This document shows, piece after piece, positions 37,087 to 45,809 of a stretch of DNA of 64,000 bases (positions are counted from its first letter, which is position 1; every line of letters begins with the position of its first letter). Where the stretch lies: contig CBDFKS010000007.1 in the NCBI GenBank assembly GCA_965248905.1, positions 1,426,001 through 1,490,000 of the forward strand, given 5' to 3'. The DNA is from CBDFKS01 sp965248905. Lineage in GTDB: Bacteria; Chloroflexota; Dehalococcoidia; Lucifugimonadales; JAGWBF01. The notes under the pieces are model-generated. The model saw nothing but the letters and a program-made list of their open reading frames with translations, made no database searches and had not been told where the DNA came from. The position numbers were made by a program, and so were the translations under genes.

Positions 37087-38250
37087 CTAGAGCCTATAAA
37101 TAGCCATCGCGTTGCGGTAAAGCAACTGTTCCCTCTCGTTCTGGGGCACACCGGCGAGGCTGCGCTCGACGAACTGCCACGACTCGGGAAAGGTCGAAGT
37201 GGAATGGGGGTAATCGGACTCCCACATGATGTTGTCCATGCCGATGAAGTGTCGCTGCTGTATACCTGCTTCTTCGTACCAGAAGTCCACGTAAATCTGA
37301 CGCCGGAACAGCTCGCTAGGTCGGGTCTTGATTCCCTGGGTCCAGAGATGTCGTCTTTCCCATTCGTGATCGCAGCCTTCCAGGATGTAGTTGACCCAAC
37401 CCAGACCTGTCTCCGCACTGACCCACTTTAGCTTCGGGAAGCGGTCCAGCACTCCTGAGAAAATCAGGTTTGGGATGAACTGAGCAGGCACAGCGAAGCT
37501 GCCAGAGGGATTCATGGCTTGAATCTGGTTAGGAGTATAGCCCTTCCAGGTGCCTATGGTCATTTTCAATCCGGCACTGGCATGCCAGTGAATGGGCATA
37601 TCCAGGTCCTGGCATGTCGCCCACAGTGGCTCCCAATATGGGTCATTGAAGTGCTTCAACCCCTCATGAGACTGGCTGGGCTCAGCCAGCATGATAATGC
37701 CCCTGTGTCCCTTATTCGCGGCACGGGTAACTTCAGCGACAGTAGCCTCGATGCCGCTGAGATAAGGAATGAGGGCGAGGGGCACGTAACGGTCACTGAT
37801 CTCCCTCCATTCCGCAATGCAATCGTTATAAGCCCGAATACAGTCCAACTCGAAATCAGGGTCACCCTGCCAGAAGGTGAGGTGCTGAACCGGATCGTTG
37901 GGAAACAGGACTTCGGCATCGATACCATCTCTGTCCTGGGCGGCGAGACGCTCCACCGGATCGTAGACCGAGCTTGGGACCTCTTCCCAACGCTGAGGAT
38001 AAGTCTTGCGCATGGGGTCATCCATAACCGTGGGACAGTTGCTCACTCCCCGGTTACCCTCGATCTTTCCGTTAACGGTCCATCTCTCAACAACTCGGTC
38101 AAATGGTGTGGCCATGTGTGCCTTATCATCAGTTTCAACTAGATGGGGAATAGCGTCACCCCATTTAGATTTCGACATGCGGCTTGTAAAGGCATCCTTG
38201 TCGGGCTGGGCATGGGAATCACAGCTGATGAGCCCGTACTTGATCTTCAT
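37087..38250 (-). CDS. Amidohydrolase family 2 protein (ACMSD-like), copy B
   Basis: A 387-residue paralogue of the neighbour, starting 20 bases upstream of it. ISCDSHAQPDKDAF contains DSHAQP at the first metal motif. MPIHWHASAG and WVSAETGLGWVNY give later positions, and NIMWESDYPHSTSTFP retains the Asp-Tyr-Pro-His element expected of an active enzyme. Probable decarboxylase or hydrolase of a cyclic acid. The better-kept motifs suggest this copy is catalytic, while the downstream copy may have diverged. Confidence 0.84.
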   Translation of the reverse strand: MKIKYGLISCDSHAQPDKDAFTSRMSKSKWGDAIPHLVETDDKAHMATPFDRVVERWTVNGKIEGNRGVSNCPTVMDDPMRKTYPQRWEEVPSSVYDPVERLAAQDRDGIDAEVLFPNDPVQHLTFWQGDPDFELDCIRAYNDCIAEWREISDRYVPLALIPYLSGIEATVAEVTRAANKGHRGIIMLAEPSQSHEGLKHFNDPYWEPLWATCQDLDMPIHWHASAGLKMTIGTWKGYTPNQIQAMNPSGSFAVPAQFIPNLIFSGVLDRFPKLKWVSAETGLGWVNYILEGCDHEWERRHLWTQGIKTRPSELFRRQIYVDFWYEEAGIQQRHFIGMDNIMWESDYPHSTSTFPESWQFVERSLAGVPQNEREQLLYRNAMAIYRL

Positions 38251-38375
38251 AGAGCCTCCTCATCTGGTCGGCCCGTCGCTAGCTCCAATTCTGCTAAAAA
38301 GCGAGCAGCCATGATGATACCATATTGTCCCAAAGCTGAAAACCCTTACACGCTCACCGTTGCTCAGTAAACAAT

Positions 38376-40031
38376 CTATAGCTCGCGAAATTCAGTGATG
38401 GCGCCATCTACATAAAGTATCTGGAGAGCTGTCATGGCACTGGCCACGATTTGAGTGTTCTGACCTTCATTCATCCCATCGCCGAGCTCAGCCAGGATAT
38501 CGGCCACCATATTGTGGCCGTTGATGAGACTAACCATCCTGGCGACCATACCACTACATGGAGTTCCCTCGGGCTGGCTTGGAGACGTCAAAACGTGGCC
38601 CCACACAAACTCTCCCTCCCCCAGTACAGGCCTTGTTTGGACATTCACCTGCCGAGCCAGGCATGGCGCCATGTTAAAGATCGGAGTCGGCACAGTCTCC
38701 GAGTCAGCAGTCACACTTGAAAACCACTTTCTTCGCGATGCTCGCTCCAATTCAATCCTGCTAACACCCATCAGAAGATCGTCAGGAGCCTCGCCGTGTT
38801 TCAAGACGGCTCGTTCATACCCCTGAGGAGGCTGGCCGGCCACGGCACGTATAAAGGCTTGCCGGTCTGACAGGTCAGAATCAGCGGCAAGTAACCGCCT
38901 CGCCTCCCAGAAATAGGAGTCTACCGTGCGGTTGCTGGAATAGAAAAGCTTGGCCAGCTCGCGAAACTGACTGTATTCCTTCCTGTAGAGTCCCTCGTAC
39001 TCGGCCGCTGCTGCGGTACCCAACGCCGCATCCTTCAGGGCCGATGTCACGTAGGCCGCGGCCAGAACGCCAGACATCATGGCTAGATGCACGCCGGAGG
39101 AGAACAAGGGATCAACGAAACAGGCTGCGTCCCCGGCGAGGATATATCCGTCGCCCACGAACCTGTTTGAGAGATAGGACCAGTCTTTCACGACAAAGGG
39201 GCCAGAGACCAGTTTGGCATCCTGCAGCATACCGGCTAAGTGCGGAGCCTGGGCAATCTGGGCCATGAAGAAGGCGTCGATTCCGGCGCTACCCATCGCG
39301 TTCTGGCCATACTCGCTATCCACTACACATCCCACGCTGGTCCATCCGGTGTGCAAGGGGATATTCCAGAACCAGCCGTGCGGATATGATTCGATGAATA
39401 TGTTGTTACTGTCGGGTGGTGGAAGGGCTTGAGCTTGGTCAAAATAGCCATACACGGCCAGGTTTTTGAAATAGGGGTCCCACTGACGCAGCCCTAGCTG
39501 GTGTGCCAACAAACCAGTTTGGCCGCTGGCATCTACTACAAAGCGCGCTTGGGCAATTGCTTCACTTTGGGCTTCATCCAGGTAGCGGACTGCTGACGCT
39601 CTGCCGCCCTCGAAGAGCACCTCAAGAACGCGATGGCCTTCAAGAACATCGACTCCATTAGCTCGGCTGTTGTCCAGCAGCATCTGGTCCAATTGGGGAC
39701 GCCAGACTTGATACGAATGGGGATTTTTGTGGTTAGTCTCACGAAAATACCAGCTCCACGGCTCCTTCTCCGTGCCCCAGACCATGGTAGCGCCCCATTT
39801 GGGCAGGAACCCCGCTTCACGAATCGCCGGCAGAACACCCAGCTCATCGAAAATGGGGATGCTCGCAGGCAAAAGGGATTCGCCAACGTGGCTTCGGGGA
39901 AAGCGTTCCCGCTCCAGAAGGAGGATATCCATGCCCTTGCGGGCCAGCATTGTGGCTGCGGTGCTGCCCCCCGGCCCACCTCCGATAACTACAACGTCGT
40001 GGCGACGATTTGCCCTACCGGGAGCAGCCAT
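38376..40031 (-). CDS. FAD-dependent halogenase-like oxidoreductase
   Basis: A 551-residue flavoprotein. FAD-binding GGGPGGSTAATML is at residues 16-28, SHVGESLLPAS is typical of non-tryptophan flavin halogenases, and FLPKWGATMVWG holds a lysine at the position of the halogenase catalytic Lys. The diagnostic WxWxIP motif is present as GWFWNIPL near residue 220, and AGDAACFVDPLFSSG is the second FAD motif. A C-terminal ~90-residue extension (residues ~465-551) looks PqqD-like. It may halogenate a phenol or pyrrole, or be a geranylgeranyl reductase-type relative. Start ATG 40031. Confidence 0.75.
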   Translation of the reverse strand: MAAPGRANRRHDVVVIGGGPGGSTAATMLARKGMDILLLERERFPRSHVGESLLPASIPIFDELGVLPAIREAGFLPKWGATMVWGTEKEPWSWYFRETNHKNPHSYQVWRPQLDQMLLDNSRANGVDVLEGHRVLEVLFEGGRASAVRYLDEAQSEAIAQARFVVDASGQTGLLAHQLGLRQWDPYFKNLAVYGYFDQAQALPPPDSNNIFIESYPHGWFWNIPLHTGWTSVGCVVDSEYGQNAMGSAGIDAFFMAQIAQAPHLAGMLQDAKLVSGPFVVKDWSYLSNRFVGDGYILAGDAACFVDPLFSSGVHLAMMSGVLAAAYVTSALKDAALGTAAAAEYEGLYRKEYSQFRELAKLFYSSNRTVDSYFWEARRLLAADSDLSDRQAFIRAVAGQPPQGYERAVLKHGEAPDDLLMGVSRIELERASRRKWFSSVTADSETVPTPIFNMAPCLARQVNVQTRPVLGEGEFVWGHVLTSPSQPEGTPCSGMVARMVSLINGHNMVADILAELGDGMNEGQNTQIVASAMTALQILYVDGAITEFREL

Positions 40032-40127
40032 AGGTTAGTACGCGGAGGTTACGGAGCTGAATAAAGCCGAATAATAAACGAATTCGATGGACCGCAGCGC
40101 CAGGTAGCGGGGCTCCAACACCAACGT

Positions 40128-41375
40128 TTAACTCACAGACGGCGTGGATTCAACGGCTTCACCGGTGGCTGGATCTACCTCGAAGGGGCCGGGCAGATCC
40201 AGCTCCTTGGCCATCTCTCGCACGGCGGGAATCACTTCCTCGCCCATGAGCCTTAGGCTGCGCATGGCATCATCGTGGGACATGGCGCCGTCACCATCCC
40301 AGAGGAAGATGCTGCCGGGTCGCAGGTACTCCAAAACGTGGCGAATCTTGGGCAACACGGTCTTAGGCGTTCCGGAGATGATCTGGTAGTCCTTTATCTG
40401 TTCCTCGTAGGCATTAGTGTAGACCTGACCTCCGCGGGCTGCGGTTGCTGCATCTCGAGTAGGCAGCACTCTAGTGCGGGACGTGATCCCAGGCATTCTT
40501 AGAAGGGCATCATTTTGAGTCCCTTCGTTCCCGGCCAGGAAGGGATTGCTGGGGCCCTGGACTAATTTCCTACCCGCCTGTTCGGCCAGCTCTTCGGTCT
40601 CGTCCACATGGACCTTGAAAAGATACCCTAGGTTCTGGGGACCCGACTTGTAGCCGAACTCGGCGGCAGTGTCATGGTAGATCTGGAACGCTTGCCTGGT
40701 AGGCTCGTGCTGAGTTGATAGCATTATGTAAGGTATGCGATTCTTGGCTGCCCACTGTAACGAGTCCTTGCTCACCACACCAGGAAGCCATATGGGCGGA
40801 TGGGGTTTCTGGTATGGCCTCATCCAAGGATTCACATACCTGTATTGGAAGTGTTTCCCCTCCCATCGAAATGGCCCGGGAGTTGTCCACGCCTTCACGA
40901 TGAACTCGTGAGCCTCCTGAAACCGCTCCCAGTTATAAGCGGGCGGTGAGTTGTGGGAGACCGTCTCTCGACCGGTACCTCTAACCCAGCCTGATACCAG
41001 CCGGCCGCGGGAGATCATATCGATTGTCGCCAGCTGCTCCACCAGCCACAGGGGGTCGTCCCATAGGGGCAATATGTTGCCCAGCAAGACGATCTTGGCT
41101 CTGTTCGTGATGCGTGCTAAAACGGACGCTTCTATGTTGACCACTCCCCCTATGCAAAAGGGGGTGCTGTGGTGCTCGTTGAGCATCAGCCCGTCGAAAC
41201 CCATCTCTTCGGCATAGACCTTTTCATCCAGGTACCGGTTATACAGGTCAGCACCGAGCCGGGGATCATAGACCTCGTTACTGAGATCCAGGTCTTTTAT
41301 GGGAAGGCCAGTCGCACCAAAGTAACCGGATTGGGGGTCCTGGTAAGGGCGTTCGGTAAAGTATCCGATGAACAT
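40128..41375 (-). CDS. LLM-class flavin-dependent oxidoreductase
   Basis: A 415-residue bacterial luciferase-like monooxygenase. The TIM barrel is marked by YAEEMGFDGLMLNEHHS, ILPLWDDPLWLVEQLATIDMISRGRL (the FMN-site strand) and RPYQKPHPPIWLPG. These enzymes use reduced FMN and O2 to cleave or oxidise C-C, C-N or C-S bonds. In this minus-strand group it is flanked by the halogenase-like protein and an alpha/beta hydrolase, which fits a degradation or tailoring pathway. The substrate is unknown. Confidence 0.88.
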   Translation of the reverse strand: MFIGYFTERPYQDPQSGYFGATGLPIKDLDLSNEVYDPRLGADLYNRYLDEKVYAEEMGFDGLMLNEHHSTPFCIGGVVNIEASVLARITNRAKIVLLGNILPLWDDPLWLVEQLATIDMISRGRLVSGWVRGTGRETVSHNSPPAYNWERFQEAHEFIVKAWTTPGPFRWEGKHFQYRYVNPWMRPYQKPHPPIWLPGVVSKDSLQWAAKNRIPYIMLSTQHEPTRQAFQIYHDTAAEFGYKSGPQNLGYLFKVHVDETEELAEQAGRKLVQGPSNPFLAGNEGTQNDALLRMPGITSRTRVLPTRDAATAARGGQVYTNAYEEQIKDYQIISGTPKTVLPKIRHVLEYLRPGSIFLWDGDGAMSHDDAMRSLRLMGEEVIPAVREMAKELDLPGPFEVDPATGEAVESTPSVS

Positions 41376-41520
41376 GGCCTTCTCCTCGATGGAAATCCGA
41401 GCGTCTGGGTTGGAATCAATAGCTAGCCCATACCGCTGGACTGGTTATGGGAATTATAGCAATGGCTGTAGTCGGCTGTCCACCGAAGGGTTATTGACAT
41501 CAGGCTCAGTTCCACCCGCT

Positions 41521-41597
41521 GTTATTGCGAGCGTAGCGAAGCAATCTCCTTTTTCGTTGTGCGAGATTGCTTCGTCGCTATCGCTCCTCGCAATGAC
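41521..41597. repeat. Palindromic dispersed repeat, copy 2
   Basis: A second copy of the element at 29812-29904, with better arms: GTTATTGCGAGCGTAGCGAAGC... pairs with ...GCTTCGTCGC and CGCTCCTCGCAATGAC around a ~14-nt loop. It lies between the LLM and alpha/beta hydrolase genes. Copy 1 has an extra ~25 bases in its left arm. Shared core: GCGAAGCAATCT and AGATTGCTTCGTCGCT. Confidence 0.75.
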
Positions 41598-41635
41598 CCG
41601 ATCTGAGAACATCGCGAGGTACCGTCCAGAAAACC

Positions 41636-42442
41636 TTATCTGCCTGACAGGAACTCCTCCACCACCTGAACAAACTTCTCGGAGCTCTCAATCTCCGGGT
41701 GATGGCCACAGTTGTCGAAGAAAACAAGGCGTGAGCCTGTGATGGACTCATGGTATACCTGTGCCACACTGGGTGGCACAATCGGGTCTTGGCGTCCATG
41801 AACAATTAGAGTCGGCAAATTACGGACCCTATGGAGCAGATTGGGCAGGGCGAAGTCGAACATGTAGGGCCGCCAGGTCAGACGACAGGCCTCTTCTCTT
41901 GCCACCTCCCAGGATTCTCTCTGGTCGTGGGTAGGCTCATCGGGGCACACCTGCTGAAACTCCGGAGTACCGGCTGGATCAAGGAAACTCGCCGTTATAA
42001 ACTCTCGGGCCACAACCAGGAACATGTCGAATATCTCGCCCACAGGGGGTTGAATACCGGGAGCGTCTACTATGGTCACCGTCTTAAACTGGTGAGGGCA
42101 CATGGCGGCCATCTCAGCCGCCAGCCATCCACCCATGGAGAGACCTATCACATTTACCCGGTCTAACTCTAGCTCTTCCAAAGCCCCGACGTACCAGCCT
42201 GCCAGATCACGGATGTTCATGATCCAGTCCAGTCGCTCCGACTTGCCGAACCCTGGGTGGGACGGTATATGGAGAGTGTGATTCTGGGCCAAGGCCTCAT
42301 GGAAGCGCAGCCATCCTGGATGTCCCATCTCACCATGCAAGACAAGTAGGGGCGCCCCATTACCACCCTTCACCATTTCGAGCTTGGTTCCGCCTATATC
42401 CAGGATGTGTTCGGTAAATGTTTTAGATCCGGTCGTGGTCAT
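41636..42442 (-). CDS. Alpha/beta-fold hydrolase
   Basis: A 268-residue hydrolase. The nucleophile elbow is GLSMGGWLAAEMA (Ser near residue 106), VHGRQDPIVPP gives the acid, and FFDNCGHHPEIESSE the catalytic histidine. PLLVLHGEMGHPGW is the oxyanion-hole strand. Size and motif order resemble meta-cleavage-product hydrolases and related C-C hydrolases. Together with the LLM and amidohydrolase genes it suggests ring-cleavage or ester metabolism. It is the first gene of the minus-strand block, preceded upstream by a MITE. Confidence 0.86.
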   Translation of the reverse strand: MTTTGSKTFTEHILDIGGTKLEMVKGGNGAPLLVLHGEMGHPGWLRFHEALAQNHTLHIPSHPGFGKSERLDWIMNIRDLAGWYVGALEELELDRVNVIGLSMGGWLAAEMAAMCPHQFKTVTIVDAPGIQPPVGEIFDMFLVVAREFITASFLDPAGTPEFQQVCPDEPTHDQRESWEVAREEACRLTWRPYMFDFALPNLLHRVRNLPTLIVHGRQDPIVPPSVAQVYHESITGSRLVFFDNCGHHPEIESSEKFVQVVEEFLSGR

Positions 42443-42552
42443 CTGAACACTCTCTCTTTCGGTGGCTCACCAAAAAGCCAATGAGTCGTACCATCAATGG
42501 GGGCTAGTCTTATAACACCTCGCTGGATAAGCAAGGGAAGATATGCGACAGT

Positions 42553-42708
42553 CTAGTATTGAGTCAACCAAGATTTGATAGCTGCCTTTCACCCCCATCC
42601 TAGCCTTCCCTCATCGAGGGGAAAGGGACTTGTTGTCTCCTCCTTGACCGGGGAGAGTTAGAGTGGGAGTGAAACGATGCATGAATTTCAAGGTTGACTG
42701 ACCACTAG
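42553..42708. mobile_element. IS630-related MITE with CTAG ends
   Basis: A 156-bp non-coding element bounded on both sides by CTAG (42553-42556 and 42705-42708). Its ends are imperfect inverted repeats: CTAGTATTGAGTCAACC on the left, CTAGTGGTCAGTCAACC read inward from the right. These resemble the termini of the IS630-family elements at 51.5 and 59 kb (TAGTACTCAGTCAAC). A long internal imperfect palindrome (42587-42674, TTTCACCCCCATCC ... GAGTGGGAGTGAAA) fills it. The rest of the 680-bp gap up to 43131 shows no gene. Confidence 0.6.
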
Positions 42709-43131
42709 GGTACTAGATAGAGACGAGAATCTATCTAAGGGTTATGGCTTAGATATTGTATTTGGAACTGGTTGAGCAAGACACCGCTGGTGGCACGTGG
42801 CAGAGTATAGCGCGGTGGTAATAATGTGTCAAACGTGCCCTTGAGGCCGAAGTATCTGTGCGTTTGGCCGTCGATGGATACTGAGATTAAGAGGCTCGCC
42901 TGTTCTGAGCACATCAGAATCGCCCCCTCAGTTTTTTAGGTGCATCCCCCTCATGCCATAGGTGGTAGTTCTCTACATGTCGAAGAACACTATTTCTACA
43001 CTGGAATAGACAGTACGGTAGTACCCACCTGAGAACTAATACTATCTATTCAAAAGACGGAGACGCGGGCAACGATATGAAAGTGCTGGTCTGCACGGCT
43101 TCTGCACCTTCAATGAAACTTTATGGGGAAG

Positions 43132-44154
43132 ATGATGGCTGACGAGAACATACTTATAGTCGATGATTCGCTGGAAAGCAGGACCCTGATAAAGAGGATC
43201 CTCGAAGGACAAGGTTACGTGTGTCATGTGGCGGCCGGGGGGGAAGAGGCTTTACGCCTACTTGAGACTCAGCCGGTAGACCTAGCACTGCTAGACATCC
43301 TGATGCCTGGGATGACAGGACTAAGCCTATTTGAACGCATCAAGGAACGCTATCCTGGTGCGGCCGTTGTATTCGTGACGGCAATGGATGACCTGAATAT
43401 TGCCGTGGAGCACATTAAGAACGGGGCCTACGATTACGTCGTCAAACCGGTTACGAAGCAGAGATTACTGGGGGTCGTATCAGAGGCATTAGCCAACCGC
43501 GCGGCCAAGCTTAATGAGAACAAGCAACTTGTTTATCTAGAGGAAGAGGCTTCCCGCCAAGCCACGGAGTTGGAGGGTAAGAAACGAGAGCTCACGTCCC
43601 TTAACGAGATCTTTCAAGCACATCTCAGCGAAAGGTTCACACGGGACGAGGACCAGGATGAGCCGCCGGACGGGTACTATGACGGCCAGGAAACGAGGCC
43701 GGCTGGAAGGACCCAAATCTCAAGCCTAAATCCTTCGAACTGGCTTTCCAAGTTCCAACTTAATAGCCCGGGAATGACATGGGCGGAAGCTTTTCGTAGA
43801 GCTTCCCACTATTTCGCATGGGTGATGATCTGGGGCGTCCTAGCTGAAGTGGTGCTGATCGCCGGAGTGATGTTTTTGGGCTGGGGGTTACAGGATTTCG
43901 AGGGAAGAAGGTTGGCCGTTGGCCTCGGTATAGGACTGTTGGTATGGGGAGTCGCGATATTGACCGCAACAAGTATAGCAGTATGGATAAAAGCCAGCAC
44001 CGACGCCGTTGCAGACAGCGTTGAGAAACGTACGGTAGCTCGTCAGGGATCAACATCTAACAAGTCAATCTGGTCCAACGGCCAACCACACGTCAATGGC
44101 AACGGAAATAAGCAGCCCGTTCCCGGTCTCCTTGAGCTCGACGATCAGCTTTAG
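43132..44154 (+). CDS. Receiver-domain protein with C-terminal membrane segments
   Basis: About 340 residues; ATG 43132 or 43135 follows a GGGGAAG site. The CheY-like receiver (residues ~5-122) has IVDDS, the phospho-acceptor Asp in LLDILMPGMTG, VFVTA and the lysine in YVVKPVT. A short coiled coil (NENKQLVYLEEEASRQ, ~127-155) and a polar linker follow. Two membrane helices end the protein (YFAWVMIWGVLAEVVLIAG and GLGIGLLVWGVAILTATSI). There is no DNA-binding or enzymatic output domain, which is unusual. The partner kinase is not in the window. Confidence 0.82.
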   Translation: MMADENILIVDDSLESRTLIKRILEGQGYVCHVAAGGEEALRLLETQPVDLALLDILMPGMTGLSLFERIKERYPGAAVVFVTAMDDLNIAVEHIKNGAYDYVVKPVTKQRLLGVVSEALANRAAKLNENKQLVYLEEEASRQATELEGKKRELTSLNEIFQAHLSERFTRDEDQDEPPDGYYDGQETRPAGRTQISSLNPSNWLSKFQLNSPGMTWAEAFRRASHYFAWVMIWGVLAEVVLIAGVMFLGWGLQDFEGRRLAVGLGIGLLVWGVAILTATSIAVWIKASTDAVADSVEKRTVARQGSTSNKSIWSNGQPHVNGNGNKQPVPGLLELDDQL

Positions 44155-44216
44155 CTCGGAGGGAACCCTGCATTAGGCTACTATAAATGGCATAGCCGCC
44201 ACAGAACGCATGGGCA

Positions 44217-45659
44217 TTAGATAACTAACATCTCCAAGAACTCGTTGACCGGTGTGGACTCAAGTCGTTTCTGATCCAAGCAGAGCGCCACGATTCGCCG
44301 CGCCCGATCGATCGGGAACCGGGTGGCCACGTTCGAGGCGAACTTCTCTTCAAGCATGGGAATGCCTTCGGCCCGGCGCCGGCGATGGCCGCGTGGATAC
44401 TCTACCGCCACCTTCTCTGTAGATGAGCCGTCCTTGAACTTGACCTGTACTGCGTTGGCTATCGATCGTTTTTCCGAGTCCAGGTAGTCCTTGCTATATC
44501 GGGGGTCCTCCACCACTACCATTTTGTCTCTCAGGGCGTCGATGCGGGTATCGGCAGCGAGCTCCGCTTCATAGTGGTCCGACGTAAGGCTGCCGAAGAT
44601 CAGCCCAATCGCCACCATGTACTGGAGACAGTGGTCTCGGTCGGCGGGGTTGTACAACGGGCCAGTCTTATCGATTATACGGATGGCCGACGCCTGACTG
44701 GTAATCGTGACCGTATCGATCTCGTCCAGCCGGTCTTTTACCTGCTCGTGTAGCTGAAAAGCACATTCCACCCCCGTTTGTCCGTGGAATTCGGCGGGGA
44801 ACGATATCTTGAACAGGATGTTCTCCATGACATACGAGCCATATGGGCGCCCCTGAGTAATTGGTTTGCCTTTCACGAAAACGTCGGAGAATCCCCATGT
44901 TTTCGCCGTCAGTGTCGTGGAATAACCCATCTCCCCCTTCATGGCCACCAGTGCCAACCAGACAGCATGACTAGCGGCATCCGGGGCAGCCCAGGACTTG
45001 CGAGAGCCGGCATTGGGTGCGTGTCGATAGGTTCTCAGGCTACTTCCATCGATCCAGGCATTGGAAACAGCGTTGGCGATCTCGTCGGCTCCACCGCCCA
45101 GTATTCCGGTCACGACCGCGGTTGACGCGATCTTGACCATCAGAACATGGTCCAGACCTACTTGATTCAGGCTATTCTCTAGAGAAAGGATACCCTGTAT
45201 CTCGTAGGCTTTGATCAGCGCCGTAAGAACCTGGCGCATAGTCAGGGGTTCCTGACCTCTGGCCACGTTGGAGCGGCTGAGATAGTCGGCCGTGGCCAGT
45301 ATGGCGCACAGGTTGTCCGAGGGGTGGCCCCACTCGGAGGCTAGCCATGTGTCATTGAAGTCCAGCCAGCGAATGGCGCAGCCTATGTTGAAGGCCCCGG
45401 TGACTGGGTCCAGCTCAAACTGAGTGCCCGGCACACGCGTGCCGTTGGGAACATATGTACCCGGCACGATGGGGCCCAGCATCTTCGTACATTCTGGGTA
45501 TCGCAACGCCAGCAGCCCACAGCCAATAGCGTCCATAAGCGCATTACGGGCGGTATCGTAGGCTACGTCGCTATCGATCACTCCATCTGCTACGTAATTG
45601 CCTATATCCACCAATATCCGGTCTGGTTCTGGACGGCCGCGAGTTGCGCTACTGCTCAC
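44217..45659 (-). CDS. MmgE/PrpD-family protein (2-methylcitrate dehydratase-like)
   Basis: A 480-residue protein with the MmgE/PrpD all-helical N-domain: DAIGCGLLALRYPEC, NIGCAIRWLDFNDTW, GHPSDNLCAILATADYLS, SLRTYRHAPNAGSRKSWAA and EFHGQTGVECAFQLHE. The family dehydrates 2-methylcitrate or isomerises cis-aconitate-like acids. No prpB or prpC is nearby, so the substrate is open. The gene is transcribed away from the response-regulator gene and ends near the tRNA-like repeat at 45716. Confidence 0.87.
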   Translation of the reverse strand: MSSSATRGRPEPDRILVDIGNYVADGVIDSDVAYDTARNALMDAIGCGLLALRYPECTKMLGPIVPGTYVPNGTRVPGTQFELDPVTGAFNIGCAIRWLDFNDTWLASEWGHPSDNLCAILATADYLSRSNVARGQEPLTMRQVLTALIKAYEIQGILSLENSLNQVGLDHVLMVKIASTAVVTGILGGGADEIANAVSNAWIDGSSLRTYRHAPNAGSRKSWAAPDAASHAVWLALVAMKGEMGYSTTLTAKTWGFSDVFVKGKPITQGRPYGSYVMENILFKISFPAEFHGQTGVECAFQLHEQVKDRLDEIDTVTITSQASAIRIIDKTGPLYNPADRDHCLQYMVAIGLIFGSLTSDHYEAELAADTRIDALRDKMVVVEDPRYSKDYLDSEKRSIANAVQVKFKDGSSTEKVAVEYPRGHRRRRAEGIPMLEEKFASNVATRFPIDRARRIVALCLDQKRLESTPVNEFLEMLVI

Positions 45660-45715
45660 TAGACTCCTCCTGTCAGTCAGGCCAGGATATCACAGGCTCT
45701 CTTCAACGTGTTGAT

Positions 45716-45770
45716 TGGTGGCGGGGGTTGGATTCGAACCAACGACCTTCGGATTATGATCCCGACGAAG
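45716..45770 (-). repeat. Partial tRNA-Met copy (3' half), putative att site
   Basis: About 55 bases match the 3' half (CCA end, T arm, variable loop, anticodon arm with CAT) of the intact tRNA-fMet at 46906-46980, with about five mismatches, in the same orientation. The D arm and 5' acceptor strand are absent: the match stops after CCCGACGA. This is the arrangement left when an element integrates at a tRNA 3' end. It is not a functional tRNA. Confidence 0.75.
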
Positions 45771-45809
45771 TGCTTATCAAACGGTGCAGCAGGGTATAAT
45801 ATCACAGAA

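Noticed and set aside
37519..38142. A 207-codon + strand frame opposite an amidohydrolase gene
   Set aside because: No ribosome-binding site or motif; the minus-strand protein explains the codon pattern.
45716..45790. A second functional tRNA-Met
   Set aside because: Only the 3' half matches; the D arm and 5' acceptor strand are missing and cannot be folded from the following bases.
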